The notes below the pieces were generated by a model. That model was not told where the DNA came from and did not search any database. It saw only the letters and a program-made list of their open reading frames with translations. Below, piece by piece: positions 1-6,829 of a DNA stretch of 9,446 bases. Position 1 is the stretch's first letter. The number at the start of each line of letters is the position of its first letter. Source of the stretch: Rhodoferax sp. GTDB lineage: Bacteria > Pseudomonadota > Gammaproteobacteria > Burkholderiales > Burkholderiaceae_C. Made by a program: the position numbers and the translations under genes. The stretch covers positions 1 to 9,446 of the forward strand of contig JAIFMR010000017.1 in NCBI GenBank assembly GCA_020048255.1, read 5' to 3'.

Positions 1-1068
1 GTGGTGCATTTTGATCTGCCCAAATCCATTGAGGGTTACAGCCAGGAGATTGGCCGCGCTGGCCGCGACGGTTCGCCTTCAGACTGCCTGGTGCTGGCCA
101 ATCAGGACAGTCTGCGTGTGCTGGAAAACTTTGTGTACGGTGACACCCCCGAGCCCAGTGGCATAGACACCGTGCTGGATGAGATGCTGGCCTTGGCATC
201 CCATCAGCCCTGGGAGATACAGCTCACATCCCTGTCAGAGCGCAGCAACATCCGCCTGTTGCCGCTGAAAACCCTGCTGGTGCAATTGGAGCTGCGCGGC
301 ATCATTGCTGCGCGTTATGCCTACTTTGCCGAGTACCGCTTCAAGTACCTGGTCACGCCCGAAGACCTGTTGAGTCACTTCAGCGGCGAGCGCGCCGAGT
401 TTGTGCAGGCGATTGTGCAGTGCTCCATCAAGGCCCGTAGCTGGTGCACGCTGGACTTTGATGCGCTGTACAAAAGCCACCAGGCCGAGCACAGCCGGGT
501 GGTCAAGGCGCTGGACTATTTTCAGGACAAAGGCTGGATCGAGCTCGAGGCCAAGCAGATGACCGATGTGTATGCGCTGCTGCAGCCTGGTTTTGACAAG
601 GCTGCCCTCAGCGCGCAACTGAGTGCCTACTTTGTTAGCAAGGAGTGCAGCGAGGTCGCGCGCATTCACGCCATGCTGGCCTTCTTTGCCAGTGCCGACT
701 GCCTGAGTCAACGCCTGGCGGCATATTTTGGCGATACCCAGGCGCCGCTGCATTGCGGCCACTGCTCAGTGTGTGACGGGGCGGTGGCGCAGTTGCCGCC
801 GCCGCTGCCCCTGCCAGCCTTGGCGGGGTATGACCTGGCCGAGTTGTGTGGCGAGCTGATGCAACGCCACCAGCAGCTCAAACACACTTCGGCCAGCGCT
901 GAGACCCTGACCCGCTTTTTGTGCGGCATCACCGCCCCGGTGCTGACCCGCCTCAAGGCGCGCAGCCTGGCCGGTTTTGCTGCGCTGGAAAACTATCCTT
1001 ATGCAGAGGTGCGGCAATGGGTTGGCCAGTTGGGACAAAGTTCATTCAATGGTGTGTGTCAGACATAA
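1..1068 (+). CDS. recQ: RecQ-family ATP-dependent DNA helicase, C-terminal part (5' end outside window)
   Basis: This is the last 355 codons of a superfamily 2 DNA helicase that unwinds DNA 3' to 5' in repair and recombination. The frame is open to the first base, so the initial gtg is an internal valine and not a start. Visible residues 13-24 (YSQEIGRAGRDG) are helicase motif VI with its arginine fingers. A RecQ zinc-binding module follows, with Cys234 and then Cys252-x2-Cys255-x2-Cys258 (CGHCSVC) after the AAYFGD stretch. Residues of about 65-225 fit the helical and winged-helix RecQ-C-terminal region. The last 90 residues have a Pro-rich linker and a short helical tail ending LAGFAALENYPYAEV. 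This tail does not look like a classical HRDC domain, and I believe it is common in short RecQ homologues. The family call is firm. The symbol is less so, because a genome may carry more than one RecQ paralogue. The gene converges on the phytochrome cluster and has no evident functional link to it. Confidence 0.9.
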   Translation: MVHFDLPKSIEGYSQEIGRAGRDGSPSDCLVLANQDSLRVLENFVYGDTPEPSGIDTVLDEMLALASHQPWEIQLTSLSERSNIRLLPLKTLLVQLELRGIIAARYAYFAEYRFKYLVTPEDLLSHFSGERAEFVQAIVQCSIKARSWCTLDFDALYKSHQAEHSRVVKALDYFQDKGWIELEAKQMTDVYALLQPGFDKAALSAQLSAYFVSKECSEVARIHAMLAFFASADCLSQRLAAYFGDTQAPLHCGHCSVCDGAVAQLPPPLPLPALAGYDLAELCGELMQRHQQLKHTSASAETLTRFLCGITAPVLTRLKARSLAGFAALENYPYAEVRQWVGQLGQSSFNGVCQT

Positions 1069-1080
1069 AAGTGAATTTAA

Positions 1081-1098
1081 GTAAGCGCACACGCTCAC
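1081..1098 (-). terminator. Candidate weak terminator hairpin downstream of the heme oxygenase gene
   Basis: On the minus strand this reads gtgagcgtgtgcgcttac, which can fold into a 7-bp stem (one G-T wobble) around a 4-nt loop. It is followed by the AT-rich run ttaaattcactttt. It lies about 42 nt past the stop codon of the heme oxygenase gene, between two convergent genes, where a terminator is expected. The T-tract is interrupted and the stem is short, so this is only a candidate. On the plus strand the stem has an A-C mismatch and no T-run follows, so it would serve the helicase transcript poorly. I see nothing else convincing in the rest of 1069-1139. Confidence 0.3.
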
Positions 1099-1139
1099 CG
1101 CCAAACCTTGGTAAGGCTACGCCTGTCGACAGAAGCGAT

Positions 1140-1751
1140 TCAGCTGATGTCCTGTTGCCGCAATTTTTGCTGACACGCATCCATATGGCGTTGAATTGCG
1201 CTGAACATGGCAACTGCCCAATCTGCTGCGGTACCGTCAGCCTCCGGCGGGCAATGGGCATCGACGAATTGCCAAAACTCATCCCAACGCTGTCCAGACA
1301 AGTCGCCGTAGACCTCAAAGAACGAAAACGGGAAGTGGTTTAACCCAGCCTTACGCAAATTTCGCGCAATGAATTGCCCCCCCAGCGTTGCACCTTCGAT
1401 GACGTAGAGAACGCCAATCAGCGCCGGTACGCTATCGGGCAGAGGAAACTCTGTGGCTGTTTTTACTGGAATGCGTTGCAAGATCGTCAGATCAGACAAC
1501 AGCGCGGACAGTTTGCGTCGTGGAGCATAGTCAAGCAAGCCGGGCTGCTTCACCAAAAATTTCAAAATTGCAGCTTCTGCTGCGGCCTGTACACCATGCA
1601 GCGCCGCCAGCGCATCGCCATATTGCGCTGGACTGATGTCAGTCTTGAGCAGCGGTACCAGCAATGGGTGGTGATCCAGGGCGTGGTGCGATGGTTTTGT
1701 GACTTGGCGCAGCAAGTGATGCAGCTTGGATGATGACAGGGGAGGCGCCAT
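1140..1751 (-). CDS. bphO: Bacteriophytochrome-associated heme oxygenase (biliverdin-producing)
   Basis: The 203-residue product matches bacterial BphO-type heme oxygenases, which open heme to biliverdin, CO and iron in the cytoplasm. Near the N-terminus it has LLRQVTKPSHHALDHHPLL (residues 13-31), where His22 in an HxxLD setting is the likely proximal heme ligand. Residues 116-126 (YVIEGATLGGQ) are the glycine-containing distal helix that lies over the heme in this family. The length is normal. I chose ATG at 1751. An in-frame TTG at 1763 would add four residues. Neither start has a clear Shine-Dalgarno sequence, which suggests coupling to the phytochrome gene that stops 15 nt upstream. The position directly after the phytochrome matches the known bphO-bphP pairing in which the oxygenase supplies the chromophore. 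It is the last gene of the cluster. Confidence 0.9.
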   Translation of the reverse strand: MAPPLSSSKLHHLLRQVTKPSHHALDHHPLLVPLLKTDISPAQYGDALAALHGVQAAAEAAILKFLVKQPGLLDYAPRRKLSALLSDLTILQRIPVKTATEFPLPDSVPALIGVLYVIEGATLGGQFIARNLRKAGLNHFPFSFFEVYGDLSGQRWDEFWQFVDAHCPPEADGTAADWAVAMFSAIQRHMDACQQKLRQQDIS

Positions 1752-1766
1752 ATTTTTTAGCAAATA

Positions 1767-3248
1767 TCAGGCAAACAGTTCCACCAGCAATTGGCGCAAA
1801 CGCTTGGCTGCCAAGTGGTCTTCCTGCATCCATCGACTGCAGTAACCCCGGCGCTTTTCGACCCATTTTTCAAACGAGTGGCGTGGTGCAATGCCGATCT
1901 TGCCTTGCTGCAACTCCACTGGCTTGTGGGGGTTGCCACCCCATTGAACATCTTGCACCAACTCCTTGCGAAACAGCCAAATTTGCAGGCACTGGCCATC
2001 ACGCGTACGCATCTTGATGGCCAGCGCACCCGCCACTGGCATCGCGCCCAGGGCCGGGTAAGTGCGCTCCAAACTGTCCATGAATACCATGGACGTACCC
2101 GGGTCCTGGTCAAAAGTTGTTGACAACTGATCGAGGGTGAAGGTGTTGGGCGAGTCACCCATGTGCGCCCAGGCCTTGTCAAGCCTGATCGCCAAACCAC
2201 TGGCATCAAATAGCTCAAACAAGCCCGGTGCAATGTCGGGCAGGGCTGACAGGAGCTCGTCCTGCCGCAAAATCACTTTGCGCATTTCTATAAATACATT
2301 GTCAAGCCTGTCGATCAACCGCATACGTGACTCAGCCAGCCAGGTTGATATCACCAGCGAGTAATGTTTGGTGATCTGGCTGGCGGCACGCATGATCTTC
2401 AGGGGCAGCACGCGAGATTCGGCATGATGACAAGCGATCAGCCCCCACAACTCTGAGCCCACCATGATGGGCAAGGACAACGATGCACGCACCCCCATGT
2501 TGGCCAGATAGCTTTGGTGCACGGGTGACACGCTGCGCAGGTCAGACCAGGTTAAATCGGGCGGAGGAGCGTTGTGGCTGATGAGCGGCACGGCGGGTGC
2601 CTGGCTGTCGGGTATGAGTCGCCATGGATTTTTGGTGTACAAATTACGGGCGATTTGGGGGATGTCGCTCGCCGGAAAACGCAGACCCAAGTAGCTGCCG
2701 TACACATCGGCGTTGCGGGCCTCGGCCAGTACCTCACCATCGCCATCTTCACGAAACGCATAAATCATGACCCGATTGAAGCCCGTGACTTCGTTGAGCA
2801 GATTGGCAATTCGCTGGTGCAACTCGTCAGCGGCCCGTGCACTGACGGGCGTTCGCATCGGCACCGAATGTGCCGGAACGCGGACATGGTTTTGATCATG
2901 CTCAGAAAACTCCAGCACTACACCCTGGCTGCTGCGCGAAACCACCATGTCGACACCCGTGCGCTCACCGATGCACAGATCCAGCAATTCAACCCGGCTT
3001 CCCAGTGCCTGGCCCAGCGTCGCCAGCGTGGGCTGCACTACGGCGCCGAGCTGTGCTGGCAAAGTCTGCCCTGGTAGGGACGCGGGCGCACACGGGAAAT
3101 AGTTCGCCAGATTGGCGCTGGCATGGGTAATCACGCCTTGTTCGGTGAGGTGTAACAGCCCACCATGCGCCTGAATGGCACCCGACAGGGACAGGGGCTC
3201 GGCCTCACATTGGCGCGTCCAATCGGTGCTGACGTCAATCGTGTTCAT
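1767..3248 (-). CDS. bphP: Bacteriophytochrome photosensory core (PAS-GAF-PHY) with no output domain
   Basis: The 493-residue protein is a red/far-red photoreceptor core. Cys14 sits in RQCEAEPLSLSGAIQAHGG, the N-terminal site where bacteriophytochromes bind biliverdin covalently. The order is PAS (about 15-125), GAF (135-305) and PHY (315-493). The GAF domain has the PASDIP motif at 192-197 (Asp195), His244 in SPVHQSYLANMG and His274 in ACHH, the chromophore-pocket residues of the family. The PHY tongue shows WGGNP at 436-440 and PRHSF at 455-459. The protein stops in the last PHY helix, whereas typical relatives continue into a histidine kinase of roughly 220 residues. Only 15 nt separate the stop from bphO, so this is not a fresh truncation with leftover kinase sequence. 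I chose ATG 3248 because Cys14 then has the usual spacing and GAAGG lies 6 nt upstream. The start overlaps the preceding gene by 14 nt. Confidence 0.93.
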   Translation of the reverse strand: MNTIDVSTDWTRQCEAEPLSLSGAIQAHGGLLHLTEQGVITHASANLANYFPCAPASLPGQTLPAQLGAVVQPTLATLGQALGSRVELLDLCIGERTGVDMVVSRSSQGVVLEFSEHDQNHVRVPAHSVPMRTPVSARAADELHQRIANLLNEVTGFNRVMIYAFREDGDGEVLAEARNADVYGSYLGLRFPASDIPQIARNLYTKNPWRLIPDSQAPAVPLISHNAPPPDLTWSDLRSVSPVHQSYLANMGVRASLSLPIMVGSELWGLIACHHAESRVLPLKIMRAASQITKHYSLVISTWLAESRMRLIDRLDNVFIEMRKVILRQDELLSALPDIAPGLFELFDASGLAIRLDKAWAHMGDSPNTFTLDQLSTTFDQDPGTSMVFMDSLERTYPALGAMPVAGALAIKMRTRDGQCLQIWLFRKELVQDVQWGGNPHKPVELQQGKIGIAPRHSFEKWVEKRRGYCSRWMQEDHLAAKRLRQLLVELFA

Positions 3249-3735
3249 GCTGTGCCTTCGAGTCAACAGTGAATTGGCCGAGTTGCGATGCACAGGCATC
3301 GCAAATGCCCCATGCGTTGGCGGGTTTGACCTGATTGCACATGCTGCAGCGGATGGATGTGTGTCGTCCACGCTGGCTGGCTACTGCGACACGAACCGGG
3401 CGCGCGCGCGCTTCGGTGCGCAAAGTCTCATGGGAAAACACAAGACCGCCGGCCGCATCGCAGACGACCCGCATGCGTGAGTAGCGTCGTTTCAGAGGTG
3501 AATCGCAGCGGTAATCGAGCTCGATCGGTTGCCCTCGGTCGCGTGCCAGTTGCAACAGGGCTTGCACAAAAGTCCGGGTCACTTTGCCCGACACAAACTC
3601 AAGCAAGGGCTTTCCAATGACCGCGCTGCCCGACAATTCAGGGGCCCCATTTTCCTTGGCAAAGCGGTCCCAATCGCTCCCAACAGCGACAATCTGGTCC
3701 TGCGCGTCAAGCCAGAAATCAACCCGCTCGGTCAT
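3235..3735 (-). CDS. Small PAS-like protein with C-terminal four-cysteine (zinc-ribbon-like) tail
   Basis: The 166-residue protein begins MTERVDFWLDAQDQIVAVG and continues SDWDRFAKENGAPEL, which resembles the start of stand-alone PAS-like sensory proteins (residues of about 5-110, including RCDSPLKRR at 76-84). After a basic linker (about 106-125) come Cys130-x2-Cys133 and Cys145-x2-Cys148, with Trp142 between the pairs. This spacing would suit one zinc ion. No enzymatic motif, membrane segment, kinase or receiver domain is visible. The ATG at 3735 shares ATGA with the stop of the GGDEF-EAL gene, and there is no clear Shine-Dalgarno sequence, so translation is probably coupled. The frame is open further upstream to 3813, but that part overlaps the EAL coding region. 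The 3' end overlaps the phytochrome start by 14 nt. The function is unknown to me. Its position between cyclase/phosphodiesterase and phytochrome suggests an adaptor, which is inference. Confidence 0.8.
   Translation of the reverse strand: MTERVDFWLDAQDQIVAVGSDWDRFAKENGAPELSGSAVIGKPLLEFVSGKVTRTFVQALLQLARDRGQPIELDYRCDSPLKRRYSRMRVVCDAAGGLVFSHETLRTEARARPVRVAVASQRGRHTSIRCSMCNQVKPANAWGICDACASQLGQFTVDSKAQHEHD
3255..3259 (-). promoter_or_regulatory. Ribosome binding site of the phytochrome gene
   Basis: The minus strand reads GAAGG followed by 6 nt and then ATG at 3248. The site lies inside the 3' end of the upstream small PAS gene. It supports the 3248 start over in-frame methionine codons further upstream, which would put 41 extra residues of unrelated sequence before the chromophore-binding region. 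Confidence 0.6.
3732..3735 (-). promoter_or_regulatory. ATGA stop/start overlap (GGDEF-EAL gene to small PAS gene)
   Basis: The TGA of the GGDEF-EAL gene (3734-3732) overlaps the ATG of the small PAS gene (3735-3733). No strong Shine-Dalgarno sequence precedes it, so termination-reinitiation is the likely way the small gene is translated. This also decides its start. Confidence 0.7.
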
Positions 3736-6700
3736 TTCTGCGATGCCAGCAAGGCATCCATTTGATGGGCCAAGATGGGCTTGGAAAACCAGTAACCCTG
3801 AATTTGTTGGCACCCCAGTTCACGCAGTCGCGTGGCCTGCTCGGGGGTTTCAACGCCCTCCGCAATACTCTGCATCTGCAGACTGTGCGCCAAATTGATG
3901 ATGGCTGAGACGATCACGGCATCGCTGGGGTCGGTCAGCAGGTCGCGCACAAAGGACTGATCAATCTTGAGCTTATGCACTGAAAAACGCTTGAGATAAC
4001 TCAGGCTGGAGTAGCCGGTGCCAAAGTCGTCAATGGAGAATGTCACGCCCATCGCAGCCAGTTGGTCCACTACCAACAACACCTGCTCTGGGTCGCTGAT
4101 CAAAATGGATTCGGTCAACTCCAGCTCCAATAACTCGGGTGGCAACTGTGTTTCCAACAAAACATCCAACACGCTGCGCAACAAGTTGTGCCGGGCGAAT
4201 TGTGCATACGAAACGTTGACCGCAATGCCCAAGCGGTAGCCTGCATCGAGCCACCGCTTGGCTTGCAGACAGGCCTCGCGCATGACAAAGTTGCCAATCA
4301 GCACGATCAGGTTGCTTTCTTCCGCAACCGGAATGAATTCGCCCGGCGGAATGTTGCCAAGTTCGGGATGTTGCCAGCGCGCCAGCGCCTCCACACCCGT
4401 GATGCGCTGCTGTTCCAGATCCCATTGCGGCTGGTAATGCAGGTAAAACTCGTTGGGGTTCATCGCCTCGGTAAACAGCTTGAAGTTGCCGCGTCCAGCC
4501 GCCTTGGCCTGGTACATCGCGGTGTCTGCATGTTGTAACAACGCATCAAAATTCTGGCCATCGGCCGGGTATAGGCTGGCGCCCATGCTGGATGAAACGC
4601 GTATGGCATGTAGTGTCAATTCATAGACCTCGGACAGGGCCGCCATGATTTTGCTGCAGGCATCAGCCACGTTGTCGGCGCTCTCGACGTGCGTCAACAG
4701 CACCACAAACTCATCACCCCCCATGCGGCATACTGTGTCGGTATCACGTACGCAACCGAGCAGCCGCGCGCTGACCTGCCGCAGCAATTCATCTCCAACC
4801 AGGTGCCCCAAACTGTCGTTGATGTCTTTGAAATGATCCAGATCGAGATAAATCAACCCGACCATGTGTTCTTGCCGCTGCGCTTGTGAAATGGCTTGTT
4901 TGGTACGGTCGTTGAGCAATCTGCGGTTGGCCAGATTGGTCAGTGGGTCATAGTAGCCGAGTTGTTCAATGCGCTCTTGCGCCTGCTTGTGCTCACTGAT
5001 GTCCATGAAGATGCCGATGTATTCACTCACCGTGTTGGCACTGTTTTTGGTCATGGTGATGCCCAGCCACTCCGGGTAAATCTCGCCGTTTTTGCGCCGG
5101 TTCCAGATTTCGCCCTGCCAATGCCCGTCGAGCAGAATCTGCTCCCACATCTTTTGGAAAAAAACCGCGTCGTGCTTGCCAGATTGAAGTACTTTCGGGT
5201 TGCGGCCGATGGCCTCCTCCGCTGAGTAACCCGTGATCTCGGTAAACGCGTTGTTGACCGAAACAATGCAGCCACTGGCATCGGTGATCACCACTGCTTC
5301 GCGACTCACTCGAAACACTTCGGCATCGAGCTTGAGCTTCTGCAGGCTGCGGTTGCGCTGCAGCAGGACCCACAGATTGTTGGCCAGCACTTCGAGCAGG
5401 GCCACATCACCGCCGTCGTAATCATCCGCCTTGTTGCCCACACCAAAGATCAGCACGACCTTGTCACCCTGAAACACGGGTACGCTGACATGCCGCAGCA
5501 AAACCGCATGGCCTTCAGGCAGCCCCTTTTTATGGGTCAGCGCTGCGTAGTCGTTGTGAATGACCGATTGCCGTTGCCGAAAACAGTCGGCCCAGACGCC
5601 GGCTTTGGAAATGGGATAGTGGCTGTCAAAAGCGGCTGCGCAGTGCATCAGCGTGCCTGTTGACCAAGCACCCAGCGTGATGGTTTCCTGATCATCGTTG
5701 ACAAAATGGCCGTAGGCCATGGTGCTCGAGGTCATTTTCTCTGCTTGGTCCAGCGCGTAGCGCACCAGTTCCTCGTCGTTCATGCCGGTCGAACCGGTCG
5801 TGAGCTCGAGCAAGGCGGTGTTGCGCTTGGCCGCAATATCGCGGGCTAATTTGTCCTGCATGCCTTCAATGAATCGCCCAATCAAATCCGCCACACCGGC
5901 GACCAGCAGCCGCTCCTCGGGACAAAAGGGGTCACCAACGGCCAGCGCCTGCTTTTTGGTGTAACCCAGGCTCAGCTTGCCCTGCTCAACACCGCCCACC
6001 TTGATGGTGGCACAGGTTGATTGCAATGGCTCGCGGTACTTGGGGCTGGTAAGGCACCGGCCAGGCAGGGTGATGTGGACGCAGGCGTCGTCTGGGTACT
6101 GGACTCCAAGCGGCAGATTTTCGAACACCACCGCCAAAAAGTCGGACTCGGTCAACGTCTGCTGCGCCGCCCGTGAAATGGCATACATTGCGCCCAGTTC
6201 TTTGACCCGTTGACGCAACTGAACTTGTTGAGCCAGGCGCTGCGTTTGGTCTGCGACCATCACGGCAAAATGCGCTGTGCTGGCGTTGTCTTCCAGCATG
6301 GGTAGCATTGAAAAGTAAATATCGGCAACGACCGCCTGTCCACCAGACGGCGGCATCTGGACTTCAAGCATCGACGCGTCACCGTCCACTTTCGCTTGGG
6401 CGATGGTCCTGCGCAAGCGCAACTGCTCGTGCTTGGCCAGCAACCGCGGGAAAAAATGACTGCGCAGCAGGTTGCGATCGAGGTTAAAAAACTCTTCTGC
6501 CTTGTCATTGCACTCACTGATCACACCAAATTCGTCGATCTCCAAAGCCGGCAGCGGCAAGGTCGAAAACAAGGCATTGAAGCGGTGCAGGGCTTTTTCA
6601 GCGTGTTGCTGTGCATCCCGCAGCTCGTCGTTTTGCACCTCCAGCTCGGCCTGGTAGATTTTCAGGTCCTCGACCATGTCGGGAATGTTGGCCTCGCCGC

Positions 6701-6818
6701 GTTGCACCGCACGCAGGGCAAAGTCAAAATCACCGCCGCGTAAAGCCTTTAAGGCCAGCTTTCTGATTTTTTCATCCTTGTTTTGCGCAGATACTCCCGG
6801 CTGTTCCAGACCTTTCAC
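3732..6818 (-). CDS. PAS-GAF-GAF-PAS-GGDEF-EAL dual cyclic-di-GMP cyclase/phosphodiesterase
   Basis: The 1028-residue cytoplasmic protein probably both makes and degrades c-di-GMP. Domains in order are a helical N-terminus with coiled-coil character (about 45-80), a PAS-like domain (80-195), GAF (205-320), a second GAF of the GAF_2 type (330-488), PAS (495-612), GGDEF (about 615-785) and EAL (about 788-1025). The cyclase active site GGDEF is intact at 700-704. RDTD at 691-694, five residues before it, is the inhibitory I-site. The EAL domain keeps EAL at 810-812, Asn868 in NVS, ELTES at 900-904, IDDFGTGYSS at 929-938, KIDQSF at 951-956 and AEGVET at 986-991, so hydrolysis is expected. No membrane segment is visible. 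The start is GTG at 6818, sharing GTGA with the upstream stop and preceded by GGAGGG at 5-nt spacing. The gene next to it is a small PAS protein, followed by a phytochrome without output, suggesting light input in trans (inference). Confidence 0.93.
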   Translation of the reverse strand: MKGLEQPGVSAQNKDEKIRKLALKALRGGDFDFALRAVQRGEANIPDMVEDLKIYQAELEVQNDELRDAQQHAEKALHRFNALFSTLPLPALEIDEFGVISECNDKAEEFFNLDRNLLRSHFFPRLLAKHEQLRLRRTIAQAKVDGDASMLEVQMPPSGGQAVVADIYFSMLPMLEDNASTAHFAVMVADQTQRLAQQVQLRQRVKELGAMYAISRAAQQTLTESDFLAVVFENLPLGVQYPDDACVHITLPGRCLTSPKYREPLQSTCATIKVGGVEQGKLSLGYTKKQALAVGDPFCPEERLLVAGVADLIGRFIEGMQDKLARDIAAKRNTALLELTTGSTGMNDEELVRYALDQAEKMTSSTMAYGHFVNDDQETITLGAWSTGTLMHCAAAFDSHYPISKAGVWADCFRQRQSVIHNDYAALTHKKGLPEGHAVLLRHVSVPVFQGDKVVLIFGVGNKADDYDGGDVALLEVLANNLWVLLQRNRSLQKLKLDAEVFRVSREAVVITDASGCIVSVNNAFTEITGYSAEEAIGRNPKVLQSGKHDAVFFQKMWEQILLDGHWQGEIWNRRKNGEIYPEWLGITMTKNSANTVSEYIGIFMDISEHKQAQERIEQLGYYDPLTNLANRRLLNDRTKQAISQAQRQEHMVGLIYLDLDHFKDINDSLGHLVGDELLRQVSARLLGCVRDTDTVCRMGGDEFVVLLTHVESADNVADACSKIMAALSEVYELTLHAIRVSSSMGASLYPADGQNFDALLQHADTAMYQAKAAGRGNFKLFTEAMNPNEFYLHYQPQWDLEQQRITGVEALARWQHPELGNIPPGEFIPVAEESNLIVLIGNFVMREACLQAKRWLDAGYRLGIAVNVSYAQFARHNLLRSVLDVLLETQLPPELLELELTESILISDPEQVLLVVDQLAAMGVTFSIDDFGTGYSSLSYLKRFSVHKLKIDQSFVRDLLTDPSDAVIVSAIINLAHSLQMQSIAEGVETPEQATRLRELGCQQIQGYWFSKPILAHQMDALLASQK

Positions 6819-6829
6819 GGGTGCCCTCC
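6815..6829 (-). promoter_or_regulatory. Shine-Dalgarno GGAGGG and GTGA overlap at the GGDEF-EAL start
   Basis: On the minus strand GGAGGG (6829-6824) precedes GTG (6818-6816) by 5 nt. That GTG overlaps the TGA (6817-6815) of the CheB-CheR-PAS gene. The strong site explains the non-ATG start and allows both independent and coupled initiation. Confidence 0.7.

Noticed and set aside
1123..1132. Perfect 10-bp palindrome ctgtcgacag
   Set aside because: It is short, not extended by flanking pairs and single in the noncoding stretch. It lies between two convergent gene ends, where an operator is unlikely, so it could be chance.
1752..1763. TTG start for the heme oxygenase
   Set aside because: It would add only four residues, has no ribosome binding site, and an ATG follows at 1751. 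It is not excluded, but less likely.
3249..3371. Upstream extension of the phytochrome by 41 residues
   Set aside because: It would place unrelated sequence before the chromophore-binding cysteine and overlap the small PAS gene extensively. ATG 3248 has a good ribosome binding site and the usual distance to the cysteine.
3736..3813. Upstream extension of the small PAS protein by 26 residues
   Set aside because: The extension lies over the conserved EAL C-terminus in another frame and shows no PAS-like features. The ATGA overlap at 3735 is the expected operon joint.
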